Shown here: positions 1 to 5,145 of the stretch, in pieces
Layout: each line of letters opens with the position of its first letter
Position numbering within the stretch: the stretch's first letter is position 1
DNA from: Deltaproteobacteria bacterium
GTDB lineage: Bacteria; Desulfobacterota; Desulfobacteria; Desulfobacterales; UBA11574
Assembly (NCBI GenBank): GCA_019313025.1
Contig: JAFDCA010000600.1
Location: 1-6,604, forward strand
Length of the DNA stretch: 6,604 nucleotides
Direction: 5' to 3'
Position numbers and translations under genes: made by a program
Notes under the pieces: generated by a model
What the model was told of the DNA's origin: nothing
The model's database searches: none
Seen by the model: only the letters and a program-made list of their open reading frames with translations

Positions 1-93
1 AAGAACTTGAAATCCTACGGGATTTCCAATTTCACCACAATCTGCGATGCTAGATAACGTTCCGCATCCACCAAGGCCCTCTGGCGGATTTCG
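1..93. other. Unassigned leader or intergenic sequence at left edge
   Basis: I recognise no gene here. On the minus strand it lies downstream of the Fur-box promoter at 108-136, so it is probably the 5' part of a leftward transcript (leader or small RNA). That transcript could form two small hairpins: arms at 66-71 and 80-85 (CCGCCA with TGGTGG, one G-U pair), and 7-bp arms at 9-15 and 20-26 around a 4-base loop. One minus-strand frame is open from base 93 to the edge but has no ATG, GTG or TTG start. Another minus-strand frame stops at about base 17. On the plus strand, two frames coming from the left edge stop at 53 and 57, so a plus-strand gene could just end here. None of these frames shows a family motif. 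Confidence 0.3.
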
Positions 94-120
94 ATTAAAT
101 GATAATAATTATCATTTAAT
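94..120. promoter_or_regulatory. Fur box (iron-responsive operator)
   Basis: Bases 100-114 read TGATAAT-A-ATTATCA, an exact match to the 7-1-7 form of the Fur-box consensus. It sits inside a larger palindrome with two perfect 12-bp arms (94-105 and 109-120) around a 3-base centre. Fur with bound ferrous iron represses promoters carrying such sites. The operator covers the -10 of a leftward promoter (108-113), the usual repressing position. The operon to the right ends convergently at the terminator at 168-203, so the target must lie to the left, outside the window. The match is seen directly; binding by Fur is inferred from the consensus. Confidence 0.85.
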
Positions 121-136
121 GCACATTGTATATCAA
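108..136 (-). promoter_or_regulatory. Sigma-70-type promoter firing leftward, overlapped by the Fur box
   Basis: On the minus strand, TTGATA (131-136) and GATAAT (108-113) are separated by exactly 17 bases. Each hexamer matches its consensus at five of six positions. The -10 lies wholly within the Fur box, so iron-replete repression is expected. Transcription would begin near base 101 and leave the window at base 1. The controlled gene is not visible; iron-uptake genes or an iron-sparing small RNA would be typical targets. Confidence 0.65.
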
Positions 137-167
137 GTCAAGAATATTATTAATTTGAAGTTCCTTG

Positions 168-203
168 AAAAAAAAGGCCCGGTTGATTATCAACCGGGCC
201 TTT
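168..203 (-). terminator. Intrinsic terminator of the Fo ATP synthase operon
   Basis: A GC-rich hairpin (176-200) has a perfect 10-bp stem, GGCCCGGTTG with CAACCGGGCC, and a 5-base loop. In the minus-strand transcript it is followed by a run of eight U residues (168-175). It starts about 22 bases after the stop codon of the b-subunit gene. The adjacent AAA/TTT on the other side (201-203) is short, so it is strongest in the minus direction. It closes the operon before any F1 gene. Confidence 0.93.
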
Positions 204-225
204 AAAATATAATTAACCGTTTACA

Positions 226-813
226 CTATTCTGTAAAGGCGCTTTCCATGAATAGACGGTTAAAATTATCGTTGTCTTCGGGGGTGATCTCCTTGGGAAG
301 TCGTTCCATGGCCATGTCCATGGCTCTATCAATCAATTCAGCCTTGAACTCATTCTTGGCTTGCAGGAAATACGTATTGATCCTCCGTTTCGCATCCTCG
401 ATCATCAACCTGGACTGGTTTTGAGCGGATTCGATAATTTCTGCTTTTTTCCTTTCCCCCTGCTGAACAATGCGGTCTTTGATTTCTGCAAAACGGATTT
501 CACTTTCATCAATTGTTGTGAGTGTTTCTTTTATCTTTACCGCTAATTCTTCCTTTTCATCCTCAAGACGTTTGATTTCACTTGCCAGCTTGTCTTTTTG
601 TCCCCGGAGGAAATTCATTATCGGTGTTTTTCCGTATTTGACGATTACAAAGACGATGATACCGAAGTTGATATACCTTAATATTAGATCGTAAATGGGC
701 CGCCAGTTGCTCGATTTTTCGGCGGCAAGGGCATCATGACCCAGAAGATGGAGACTCAAAAAGACTGCGAAGAGACACCAGAATACCCCGCCTATTTTAT
801 TCATATGTTTCAT
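226..813 (-). CDS. atpF: F-type ATP synthase subunit b, with an N-terminal signal-like segment
   Basis: This 195-residue protein is the peripheral-stalk b subunit, which holds the F1 head against rotation and anchors it to subunit a. Residues 9-25 form a hydrophobic signal-like segment with a possible cleavage site at ALA-AE (about residue 30). A second hydrophobic helix covers about 43-60. After it comes a long charged, Lys/Glu-rich coiled coil (about 70-175), the b dimerisation and stalk region. An extra N-terminal signal is common in b subunits of this phylum (family knowledge). The gene overlaps the upstream b' gene by 4 bases (ATGA), so translation is coupled. GGAG lies 9 bases before the chosen ATG, which favours it over the ATG three codons later. 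It is the last gene before the terminator; atpH/atpA do not follow, unlike the usual b'-b-delta-alpha order. Confidence 0.9.
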   Translation of the reverse strand: MKHMNKIGGVFWCLFAVFLSLHLLGHDALAAEKSSNWRPIYDLILRYINFGIIVFVIVKYGKTPIMNFLRGQKDKLASEIKRLEDEKEELAVKIKETLTTIDESEIRFAEIKDRIVQQGERKKAEIIESAQNQSRLMIEDAKRRINTYFLQAKNEFKAELIDRAMDMAMERLPKEITPEDNDNFNRLFMESAFTE

Positions 814-1265
814 TGAGCCAGTCTCCGATCCAGCAACTTTTCCATGATGTTTACCGCCAAAGCTTCGGATTCCTCTTGGATATGTTTTCTGGCTTCAGAA
901 ATCTGAAGATTAACTTCCATATCGGCCTTTTCTTTTAACGTTTCAATCTCTTTTCTTGCAGACGCAAGAATTTCGGCACCTTTCTTACCTCCCGATTCTT
1001 CTAGTTTTCGCTGTAATCTCATGGCCTCTTTCCTGACATCTGATTCCTGGGCTTTCAGTTTTTCTGTCAGGTTCTCAAGTTCTTTGACCGCATCAACCGT
1101 GTCCATTTTTATCTTGTCCATGTAATCGACTCTTTCACTCATAACGTTTTGTAAAGGACGAAACATGAGGCGGTTGATGATAAACATAAAGATCAGAAAA
1201 GAGAGAAGCTGCACAAATAGCGTCTCATTGATCGAAATTAAGGCAATGTTGCTGATAATATGCAT
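810..1265 (-). CDS. atpF': F-type ATP synthase subunit b' (second b-type stalk subunit)
   Basis: This 151-residue protein has one N-terminal membrane helix (about 13-34) followed by the motif RLMFRPLQNVMSERVDYMD (about 32-50), typical of b/b' subunits just after the membrane. The rest, to the end, is charged coiled coil with an Ala-rich heptad pattern. It should pair with the 195-residue b subunit as a heterodimeric stalk. It lacks the signal-like extension of its partner, the usual difference between b' and b in this group. The start is the first ATG, 31 bases after the small c gene's stop. I see no good Shine-Dalgarno there, so the start is a little uncertain; the conserved part begins at ISINETLFVQ (residue 10). 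Confidence 0.88.
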   Translation of the reverse strand: MHIISNIALISINETLFVQLLSFLIFMFIINRLMFRPLQNVMSERVDYMDKIKMDTVDAVKELENLTEKLKAQESDVRKEAMRLQRKLEESGGKKGAEILASARKEIETLKEKADMEVNLQISEARKHIQEESEALAVNIMEKLLDRRLAQ

Positions 1266-1296
1266 AACGATATTTTTAAAAAATACTTGTTAGGAA

Positions 1297-1545
1297 TCAA
1301 ACAACGAATAACAGTAACAATGCGATAACCAGTGAGTAGATTCCGGTAGACTCGGAAACCGCCTGGCCTACCAGCATCGTTCGGGTTAAAAGTCCCGCTT
1401 CTTTGGGATTTTTTCCGATGGCTTCACATGCTTTCGCTGCAGCCATTCCTTCGCCAACACCAGGTCCGATGGCCCCAATTCCCATTGAAATTCCCGCGCC
1501 GAGAAAAGCAGCTGCTTTTACAATATCTGCACCTTCGATTGCCAT
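1297..1545 (-). CDS. atpE: F-type ATP synthase subunit c, single hairpin, Na+-type signature
   Basis: This 82-residue, two-helix protein is the rotor-ring subunit. Helix 1 carries GIGAIGPGVGEG (22-33), the polar loop is GKNPKEAG (44-51, including the conserved N-P), and helix 2 carries VGQAVSESTGIYSLV (59-73). Glu65 is the ion-binding carboxylate. By alignment to Ilyobacter tartaricus c, the positions of Val63, Glu65, Ser66, Thr67 and Tyr70 match its Na+-binding set. Position 32 is Glu rather than Gln, as described for some two-carboxylate Na+ c rings (Clostridium paradoxum, Fusobacterium nucleatum). The C-terminus is short, ending FVV, as in hairpin 4 of the fused c upstream. By eye the two share about two thirds of residues over 64 positions. 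It has the best ribosome-binding site in the operon. Na+ use is inferred, not shown. Confidence 0.95.
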   Translation of the reverse strand: MAIEGADIVKAAAFLGAGISMGIGAIGPGVGEGMAAAKACEAIGKNPKEAGLLTRTMLVGQAVSESTGIYSLVIALLLLFVV

Positions 1546-1560
1546 TTTGTGCCTCCTAAA
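1546..1560 (-). promoter_or_regulatory. Near-ideal Shine-Dalgarno site of the single-hairpin c gene
   Basis: AGGAGG (1552-1557 on the minus strand) sits 6 bases before the ATG. Upstream is a 91-base spacer (1546-1636) rich in A and without strong secondary structure; I see only a 4-bp CCGG hairpin and a 6-bp arm pair with a 24-base loop. None of atpZ, atpI, atpB or the fused c gene has a comparable site. In E. coli the c gene also has an unusually efficient initiation region, to make c in excess (established). By analogy, this site probably sets a high ratio of single to fused c. Confidence 0.85.
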
Positions 1561-1636
1561 TGGTTTTGTTGCTGTTTATATTTTTTTGTTTAAAACCTTA
1601 CCCGGACAAACCGGAAAAATTACATGTGAGTTAAAG

Positions 1637-2608
1637 TTACACCACAAAAATGAGCACCAGGGCGATGACCAGCGAATAAATTCCCGTTGATTCGGCCACC
1701 GCCTGACCGACCAGCATCAGCCGAGTCAGATCTGCGATATGTGTTTGGTTTCGAGCAATCCATGCCACTGCACTACGGCCGGCAAAACCTTCTCCGATTG
1801 CCGGACCGATGGCGCCTATGCCCATACATATACCGGCTGAAAGCAATGCCATGGGGGGTGCAAGCAATTCGGTTGCCGGGAAAGATTTGAACATCAGAAT
1901 AAAGCTGACCAAAAGCGCATAAATGGCCGTTGTCTGGGTTACCGCCTGACCCAGCAGCATGACGTTCGTCACCGGCGTCGCGGTTTCGGGCTGCCTGGAA
2001 ATCCCGTCACAACTGGCTTCTGCCACAAGACCGCCACCAAGTCCGGAGCCGATAGCACCAAATCCGGAAGAAATTCCAGCCCCCAGTATGGCTGCCCACA
2101 TCGGTGATACGGGATGTGATGAAAAATCCTGAAACAATAAAATGAAAGCCACCACCAGCGCAAAGATGGCCGGTGTCTGGCATACTGCGGAGCCGATAAG
2201 CATATTTGTTGTCAAACGTCCGCTGACCGCAGGCTGTCGGGCCATGCCTTTACATGCTGCCCCTGCGGGAAAGCCGGAACCTACACCCGAACCGATGGCA
2301 CCAAGCCCCATGCTGAGTCCGGCCGCTATAAGGACAAACGGCGTCAGGGAGTTCTGTGGGAATTTGGAAAACAGCAGCATCATGGCGATAACCAATGCAA
2401 AAATCGAAGCAGACTCGGCAATGGCCTGCCCCACCAGCATGGCTTTAAAAATGTCACCGGACAGTTTTGGGTTGCGGCCGATGGCCTCATTGGCGCTTGC
2501 TGCCGTAAATCCTTCACCAATCGCTGCTCCGATGGCACCGAACCCCATGGCCATACCGCCACCCGTGAAAGCAGCGACGCTAATCCAAGTTTGAATATCG
2601 TATGCCAT
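1637..2608 (-). CDS. atpE: Fused c subunit: four c-type hairpins, two without the ion-binding glutamate
   Basis: This 323-residue, eight-helix protein is about four times the usual c length, read as one uninterrupted frame. Each hairpin has a glycine-rich helix 1 (GAIG pattern), a polar loop and a GQA/GSA-type helix 2. Hairpin 1 (about 1-85) has Glu32, loop RNP (45-47) and Glu65. Hairpin 2 (about 86-165) has Ser111, loop RQP (124-126) and Gln144 in place of Glu. Hairpin 3 (about 166-246) has Gly192, loop RQP (205-207) and Gln225 in place of Glu. Hairpin 4 (about 247-323) has Glu273, loop RNQ and Glu306 in ESTGIYSLV. Only hairpins 1 and 4 should bind ions in the usual way. The gene begins 3 bases after the atpB stop with only a weak AGGT site, so it depends on coupling. 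Fused c subunits are known from V/A-type ATPases and from the two-hairpin c1 of Acetobacterium woodii. I do not recall a four-hairpin F-type example, and that is unchecked. Confidence 0.92.
   Translation of the reverse strand: MAYDIQTWISVAAFTGGGMAMGFGAIGAAIGEGFTAASANEAIGRNPKLSGDIFKAMLVGQAIAESASIFALVIAMMLLFSKFPQNSLTPFVLIAAGLSMGLGAIGSGVGSGFPAGAACKGMARQPAVSGRLTTNMLIGSAVCQTPAIFALVVAFILLFQDFSSHPVSPMWAAILGAGISSGFGAIGSGLGGGLVAEASCDGISRQPETATPVTNVMLLGQAVTQTTAIYALLVSFILMFKSFPATELLAPPMALLSAGICMGIGAIGPAIGEGFAGRSAVAWIARNQTHIADLTRLMLVGQAVAESTGIYSLVIALVLIFVV
1640..2608 (-). repeat. Four tandem c-hairpin repeats within the fused gene
   Basis: The units are about 230-255 bases each: hairpin 1 at 2354-2608, hairpin 2 at 2114-2353, hairpin 3 at 1871-2113 and hairpin 4 at 1640-1870. 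They are separated by short proline- or serine-containing linkers such as SKFPQNS, QDFSSHPVS and KSFPATELL. The repeats are diverged at DNA level, so the fusion is not recent. Hairpin 4 is closest to the free c gene downstream. The helix-2 key codons are GAG (2414-2416), CAG (2177-2179), CAG (1934-1936) and GAA (1691-1693). Confidence 0.9.
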
Positions 2609-2611
2609 AAA

Positions 2612-3286
2612 TTATTTTACCTGTACCGCAATATATACCACTGTCAGCATGGTAAACACAAACGCCTGAATCGTTCCGACAAACATCCCGAAAAAGGCGT
2701 TCAGAAAAGGTGGAGTAATAATACTGTATGTCAGATAAGATACTACCAGAATAATAATCGCACCGCCCATAATGTTTCCAAAAAGACGAAAAGAAATTGA
2801 AATGACTTTGGCAAGTTCCCCGATGATATTCAACGGCGCCATGATAAACATTGGTTCACAGTAGCCTTTAAGATAGGTGCCCAATCCTTTTTCTCTGATA
2901 CCGGCGTAATGGGCAATAAAAAAGCCCATGATGCCAAGGCTTAGCGGCGTGTTCAGATCCTTTGTGGGTTCTTCAAGGTGGGGTATGATGCCCAGCCAGT
3001 TGGAGAGCAGCAAGAACATAAAAAGGGCACAGATCAGGGGGGCGTAAGTCTTTGAAAGCTCTTTACCCAAAGCATCTTCGGTAAGTTCGAAAAGATATTT
3101 GACAAAAAGTTCTCCAACGACCTGCAAAGGTCCCGGTAGCCGGTTCTTTTGTTTGGTTGCAAAAAAACCGAAGCAAAGTAGCGTAAAAATGACAATCCAT
3201 GTCATCACTATGACTTCGATATTAAAGGTCATTTTGTGGCCAAAAAGCGGAACAATAAGCTGGTGAATTAAGCCAAGATCTTCCAT
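2612..3286 (-). CDS. atpB: F-type ATP synthase subunit a
   Basis: This 224-residue membrane protein is the stator subunit that forms the two ion half-channels beside the c ring. Hallmarks are PTKDLNTPLSL (107-117), then PLNIIGELAK and SISFRLFGNIMGG (163-175). Arg167 in FRLFGN is the essential arginine that interacts with the c-ring carboxylate. GTIQAFVFTML (204-214) contains the conserved Gln207 of the last helix. Length and the five to six hydrophobic segments fit the family. The gene starts 4 bases after the atpI stop, without a clear Shine-Dalgarno (translational coupling), and is followed 3 bases later by the fused c gene. All key residues are intact, so the enzyme is expected to be functional. 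Confidence 0.97.
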   Translation of the reverse strand: MEDLGLIHQLIVPLFGHKMTFNIEVIVMTWIVIFTLLCFGFFATKQKNRLPGPLQVVGELFVKYLFELTEDALGKELSKTYAPLICALFMFLLLSNWLGIIPHLEEPTKDLNTPLSLGIMGFFIAHYAGIREKGLGTYLKGYCEPMFIMAPLNIIGELAKVISISFRLFGNIMGGAIIILVVSYLTYSIITPPFLNAFFGMFVGTIQAFVFTMLTVVYIAVQVK

Positions 3287-3290
3287 AATA

Positions 3291-3677
3291 TTAGGCCCGT
3301 TTTTTTCGGGTAGAAGTTATGCAAATTGCAATATGATCCGCCAAAATGAAAAGCTGGATCATAAAAATCCCGACGACGACAGAAATTAAGTTATATTGAT
3401 CAAATTTAACGGCGATGATTAAAGGCACCGCAAGAAGGATATACCTGAAGAATATGTAAAAAAGGGACAAAAAGAAGGTTTTATTTTTAGATTTTCCGAT
3501 TCGCAGGGGAAGGGTTTCTCCCATGATGATAAAATTAATAATACTGAAAACCGTTCCTAAAATCAGTCCTTTGCCGACAGGCTTCTGGCCGGCGATAATA
3601 AAAAAGAATCCTATAAAAATTGCGGCTGTAATGGCTCTGGCACAATATTTTTTTTGGGTTTCCCTAATCGATTCCAT
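3291..3677 (-). CDS. atpI: ATP synthase subunit I (AtpI/UncI family, c-ring assembly)
   Basis: This 128-residue protein has four predicted membrane helices (about 13-29, 36-53, 69-90, 96-118). The segment GKGLILGTVFSIINFIIMG (35-53) fits the glycine-rich helix and following S-xx-NF signature of AtpI. AtpI proteins assist assembly of the c ring, notably in Na+ F-type enzymes such as that of Acetobacterium woodii (family knowledge). The gene overlaps atpZ by 14 bases and lies 4 bases before atpB. I see no clear Shine-Dalgarno, consistent with translation coupled to atpZ. Sequence conservation in this family is low, so the call rests on topology, motif and operon position. Confidence 0.82.
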   Translation of the reverse strand: MESIRETQKKYCARAITAAIFIGFFFIIAGQKPVGKGLILGTVFSIINFIIMGETLPLRIGKSKNKTFFLSLFYIFFRYILLAVPLIIAVKFDQYNLISVVVGIFMIQLFILADHIAICITSTRKKRA

Positions 3678-3951
3678 GGTCGGAATTGTTATCTATTTCC
3701 TTCTGTTCGGTGATTTCGAGGATTTGACGATAAACGACAACCCCGCCACCGATGACGCCCAAAACCGTAAAGATGGCTACAAATATGCCTCTAGTTCCAA
3801 AAAACCTGTCAAGATATCGGCCGATAAAAAAACAAAAAAAAATGCAACCGACCATGGTCAGACCGAGTTGAGTGATTATGGAAAGATTTTCAATCCACGG
3901 CCGGTTTTTTTTATAGTTGAAAAACATTTTGTGTAGCGCGTCCTGCCTCAT
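3664..3951 (-). CDS. atpZ: AtpZ-like two-helix accessory protein of the ATP synthase
   Basis: This 95-residue protein has two membrane helices (about 25-45 and 56-76). Between them is GRYLDRFFGTRG (44-55), the characteristic G-xxx-D-xx-F-GT loop of the AtpZ/AtpI family. AtpZ is encoded first in many atp operons and has been proposed to act in Mg2+ or Ca2+ handling or in assembly with AtpI; its exact role is unsettled. It is the first gene of this operon, divergent from the DHH gene. The first ATG has a weak ribosome site (AAGCAG). A second ATG at residue 9 has AGGA about 13 bases upstream, so the protein may start eight residues later, with no effect on the membrane part. Confidence 0.85.
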   Translation of the reverse strand: MRQDALHKMFFNYKKNRPWIENLSIITQLGLTMVGCIFFCFFIGRYLDRFFGTRGIFVAIFTVLGVIGGGVVVYRQILEITEQKEIDNNSDHGID

Positions 3952-4015
3952 TATAACTGCTTGATTTACTGAAATATATCTAAATGGGCAGGTTGTGCTG
4001 ATTTGAAACCGTTAG

Positions 4016-4072
4016 TCAGATAGCAGATAATATTCTATACTGTCAAGCAGATAAATTAATTTGTTGCAAATT
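4016..4072. repeat. Small repeats in the divergent intergenic region
   Basis: CAGATA occurs three times on the plus strand (4017, 4024, 4048), twice as GCAGATAA (4023-4030 and 4047-4054, 24 bases apart). Beside it is a perfect inverted repeat AATTTG-TTG-CAAATT (4058-4072). They flank the TTGACA hexamer. They could be operator half-sites shared by the atp operon and the DHH gene, but the region is AT-rich and short repeats arise easily there. I recognise no named regulator's site. The rest of 3952-4155 shows only AT-rich sequence with no clear plus-strand promoter. Confidence 0.3.
4017..4046 (-). promoter_or_regulatory. Candidate promoter of the Fo operon
   Basis: On the minus strand a perfect -35 hexamer TTGACA (4041-4046) is followed after 18 bases by TATCTG (4017-4022), a poor -10 matching three of six positions. 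It would start transcription about 60 bases upstream of atpZ. The -35 is convincing, the -10 is not; other AT-rich -10 options at proper spacing are no better. A promoter for the operon must lie somewhere in 3952-4155. Confidence 0.35.
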
Positions 4073-4155
4073 TCAACGATTATTAAAAAGATAAATGTAT
4101 TATTGCATAAACTTAGTTTGTAATATATTCTAAAAAATTTAGTGAGGCCTTTTTA

Positions 4156-5145
4156 ATGACAATATCGAACACCGAAAAATTAAGACGGTTTTATGATCAG
4201 TTTTCATACGATGATCATGTTCTTATTATCATTAACGCCGATCCGGATTCAATTGCCAGCGCTATGGCGGTTAAAAGATTGCTATGGCGCAGAGTGTCGA
4301 ATGTCACCATTTCCAATATCAATGTTATCAAACGTCCGGATAATATCGCTATGATCCGGCTATTGGACGTCAGCCTCGTTCCAGTTAAAGATATTGTTAA
4401 AGATGGTTTCACCCGATTTGTGATCGTTGATTCCCAGCCGGAACATGACGAGTTGTTTTTTCCTTTTACGATGGATGTCATCATTGACCATCATCCTGAC
4501 ACAGGCGTCAAAGCGTCTTTTGTGGATATTCGTCCCAAATACGGGGCTACCGCAAGTATCATGACAGAGTACGTAAGGGCGGCAAAAATCAAACCTTCTA
4601 AAAAGCTTGCCTCCGGTCTGTTTTATGCCATTAAAACAGATACGGACAATTTCGTGCGCCAAACCTTGATTGAAGATGTTAGAGCCTTTCAGTTTCTATA
4701 CCGCCATGCCAACTTAAACCTTGTCAGCAAAATTGAGCGGTCGGAATTGAAGCTATCTTTTTTAAAGTATTTTGAAATTGCGCTTTCCAATAAGCGGATT
4801 CGTAAGGGACGTGCGTTTTCTCATTTAGGTAATGTGGTAAACCCTGATGTTTGCGTATTGCTCGCAGATTTTTTTATGAAAATAAGTTCTGTTGACTGGA
4901 GTATCGTATCAGGTTTAAGTGCAAATAAACTGATCCTTATTTTCAGAAACGACGGCCTTCGCAAAGATGCGGGAAAAGTTGCCAAAGAAAGTTTCGGTGC
5001 ACTTGGTTCCGCCGGCGGCCACAAGAGCATGGCGCGTGCCGAAATTCACCTTGAAGCACTGAAGGAGGAGATCGATTATAAAAATGATAAAAAACTGATA
5101 AAATGGATCATCCATCGGATTGAGAAAAGAACGGGGAAAAAATGA
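4156..5145 (+). CDS. DHH/DHHA1-family phosphoesterase (NrnA/pAp-phosphatase-like)
   Basis: This 329-residue, soluble protein shows the DHH-domain motifs in order. Motif I is NADPDSIAS (27-35), motif II VIVDSQP (Asp92), motif III DHHP (111-114) and motif IV YGATAS (129-134), followed by KTDTDNF (160-166). The C-terminal DHHA1 substrate-binding domain carries GSAGGHKSMARAEI (284-297). Such proteins are Mn2+-dependent phosphoesterases acting on short oligoribonucleotides, pAp, cyclic-dinucleotide products or polyphosphate; the exact substrate cannot be read from sequence. Compared with NrnA-type motif I (H-x-N-P-D-x-D), the leading His is Ile25 here, while both Asp (29, 31) are kept. GAGG lies 8 bases before the ATG. 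It is divergent from the atp operon and overlaps the next gene by 4 bases. Confidence 0.9.
   Translation: MTISNTEKLRRFYDQFSYDDHVLIIINADPDSIASAMAVKRLLWRRVSNVTISNINVIKRPDNIAMIRLLDVSLVPVKDIVKDGFTRFVIVDSQPEHDELFFPFTMDVIIDHHPDTGVKASFVDIRPKYGATASIMTEYVRAAKIKPSKKLASGLFYAIKTDTDNFVRQTLIEDVRAFQFLYRHANLNLVSKIERSELKLSFLKYFEIALSNKRIRKGRAFSHLGNVVNPDVCVLLADFFMKISSVDWSIVSGLSANKLILIFRNDGLRKDAGKVAKESFGALGSAGGHKSMARAEIHLEALKEEIDYKNDKKLIKWIIHRIEKRTGKK

Noticed and set aside
1..50. tRNA-Leu-like string on the minus strand (GGTGAAATTGG followed by a hairpin and TTCAAGT)
   Set aside because: No cloverleaf can be drawn: the D-arm does not close, no anticodon arm fits between the two motifs, and the T-loop pairing is shifted.
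1546..1636. Possible attenuating hairpin between the fused and single c genes
   Set aside because: Only a 4-bp CCGG stem and a 6-bp pair with a 24-base loop are present; too weak to call a terminator.
2142..2594. 150-codon open frame on the plus strand inside the fused c gene
   Set aside because: It is exactly antisense to the c hairpins, is rich in Pro/Ala from the glycine/alanine codons opposite, has no family motif, and the minus-strand protein is unambiguous.
1637..2608. Alternative reading of the fused c as a V-type (NtpK-like) subunit from a different operon
   Set aside because: All neighbours are F-type (a with FRLFGN, b/b', AtpI/AtpZ), and hairpin 4 is closest to the adjacent F-type c, so a local fusion is simpler than a V-ATPase origin.
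3523..3936. 137-codon plus-strand frame opposite atpI/atpZ
   Set aside because: It spans two real overlapping minus-strand genes and has no motif or ribosome site; it is an antisense shadow.
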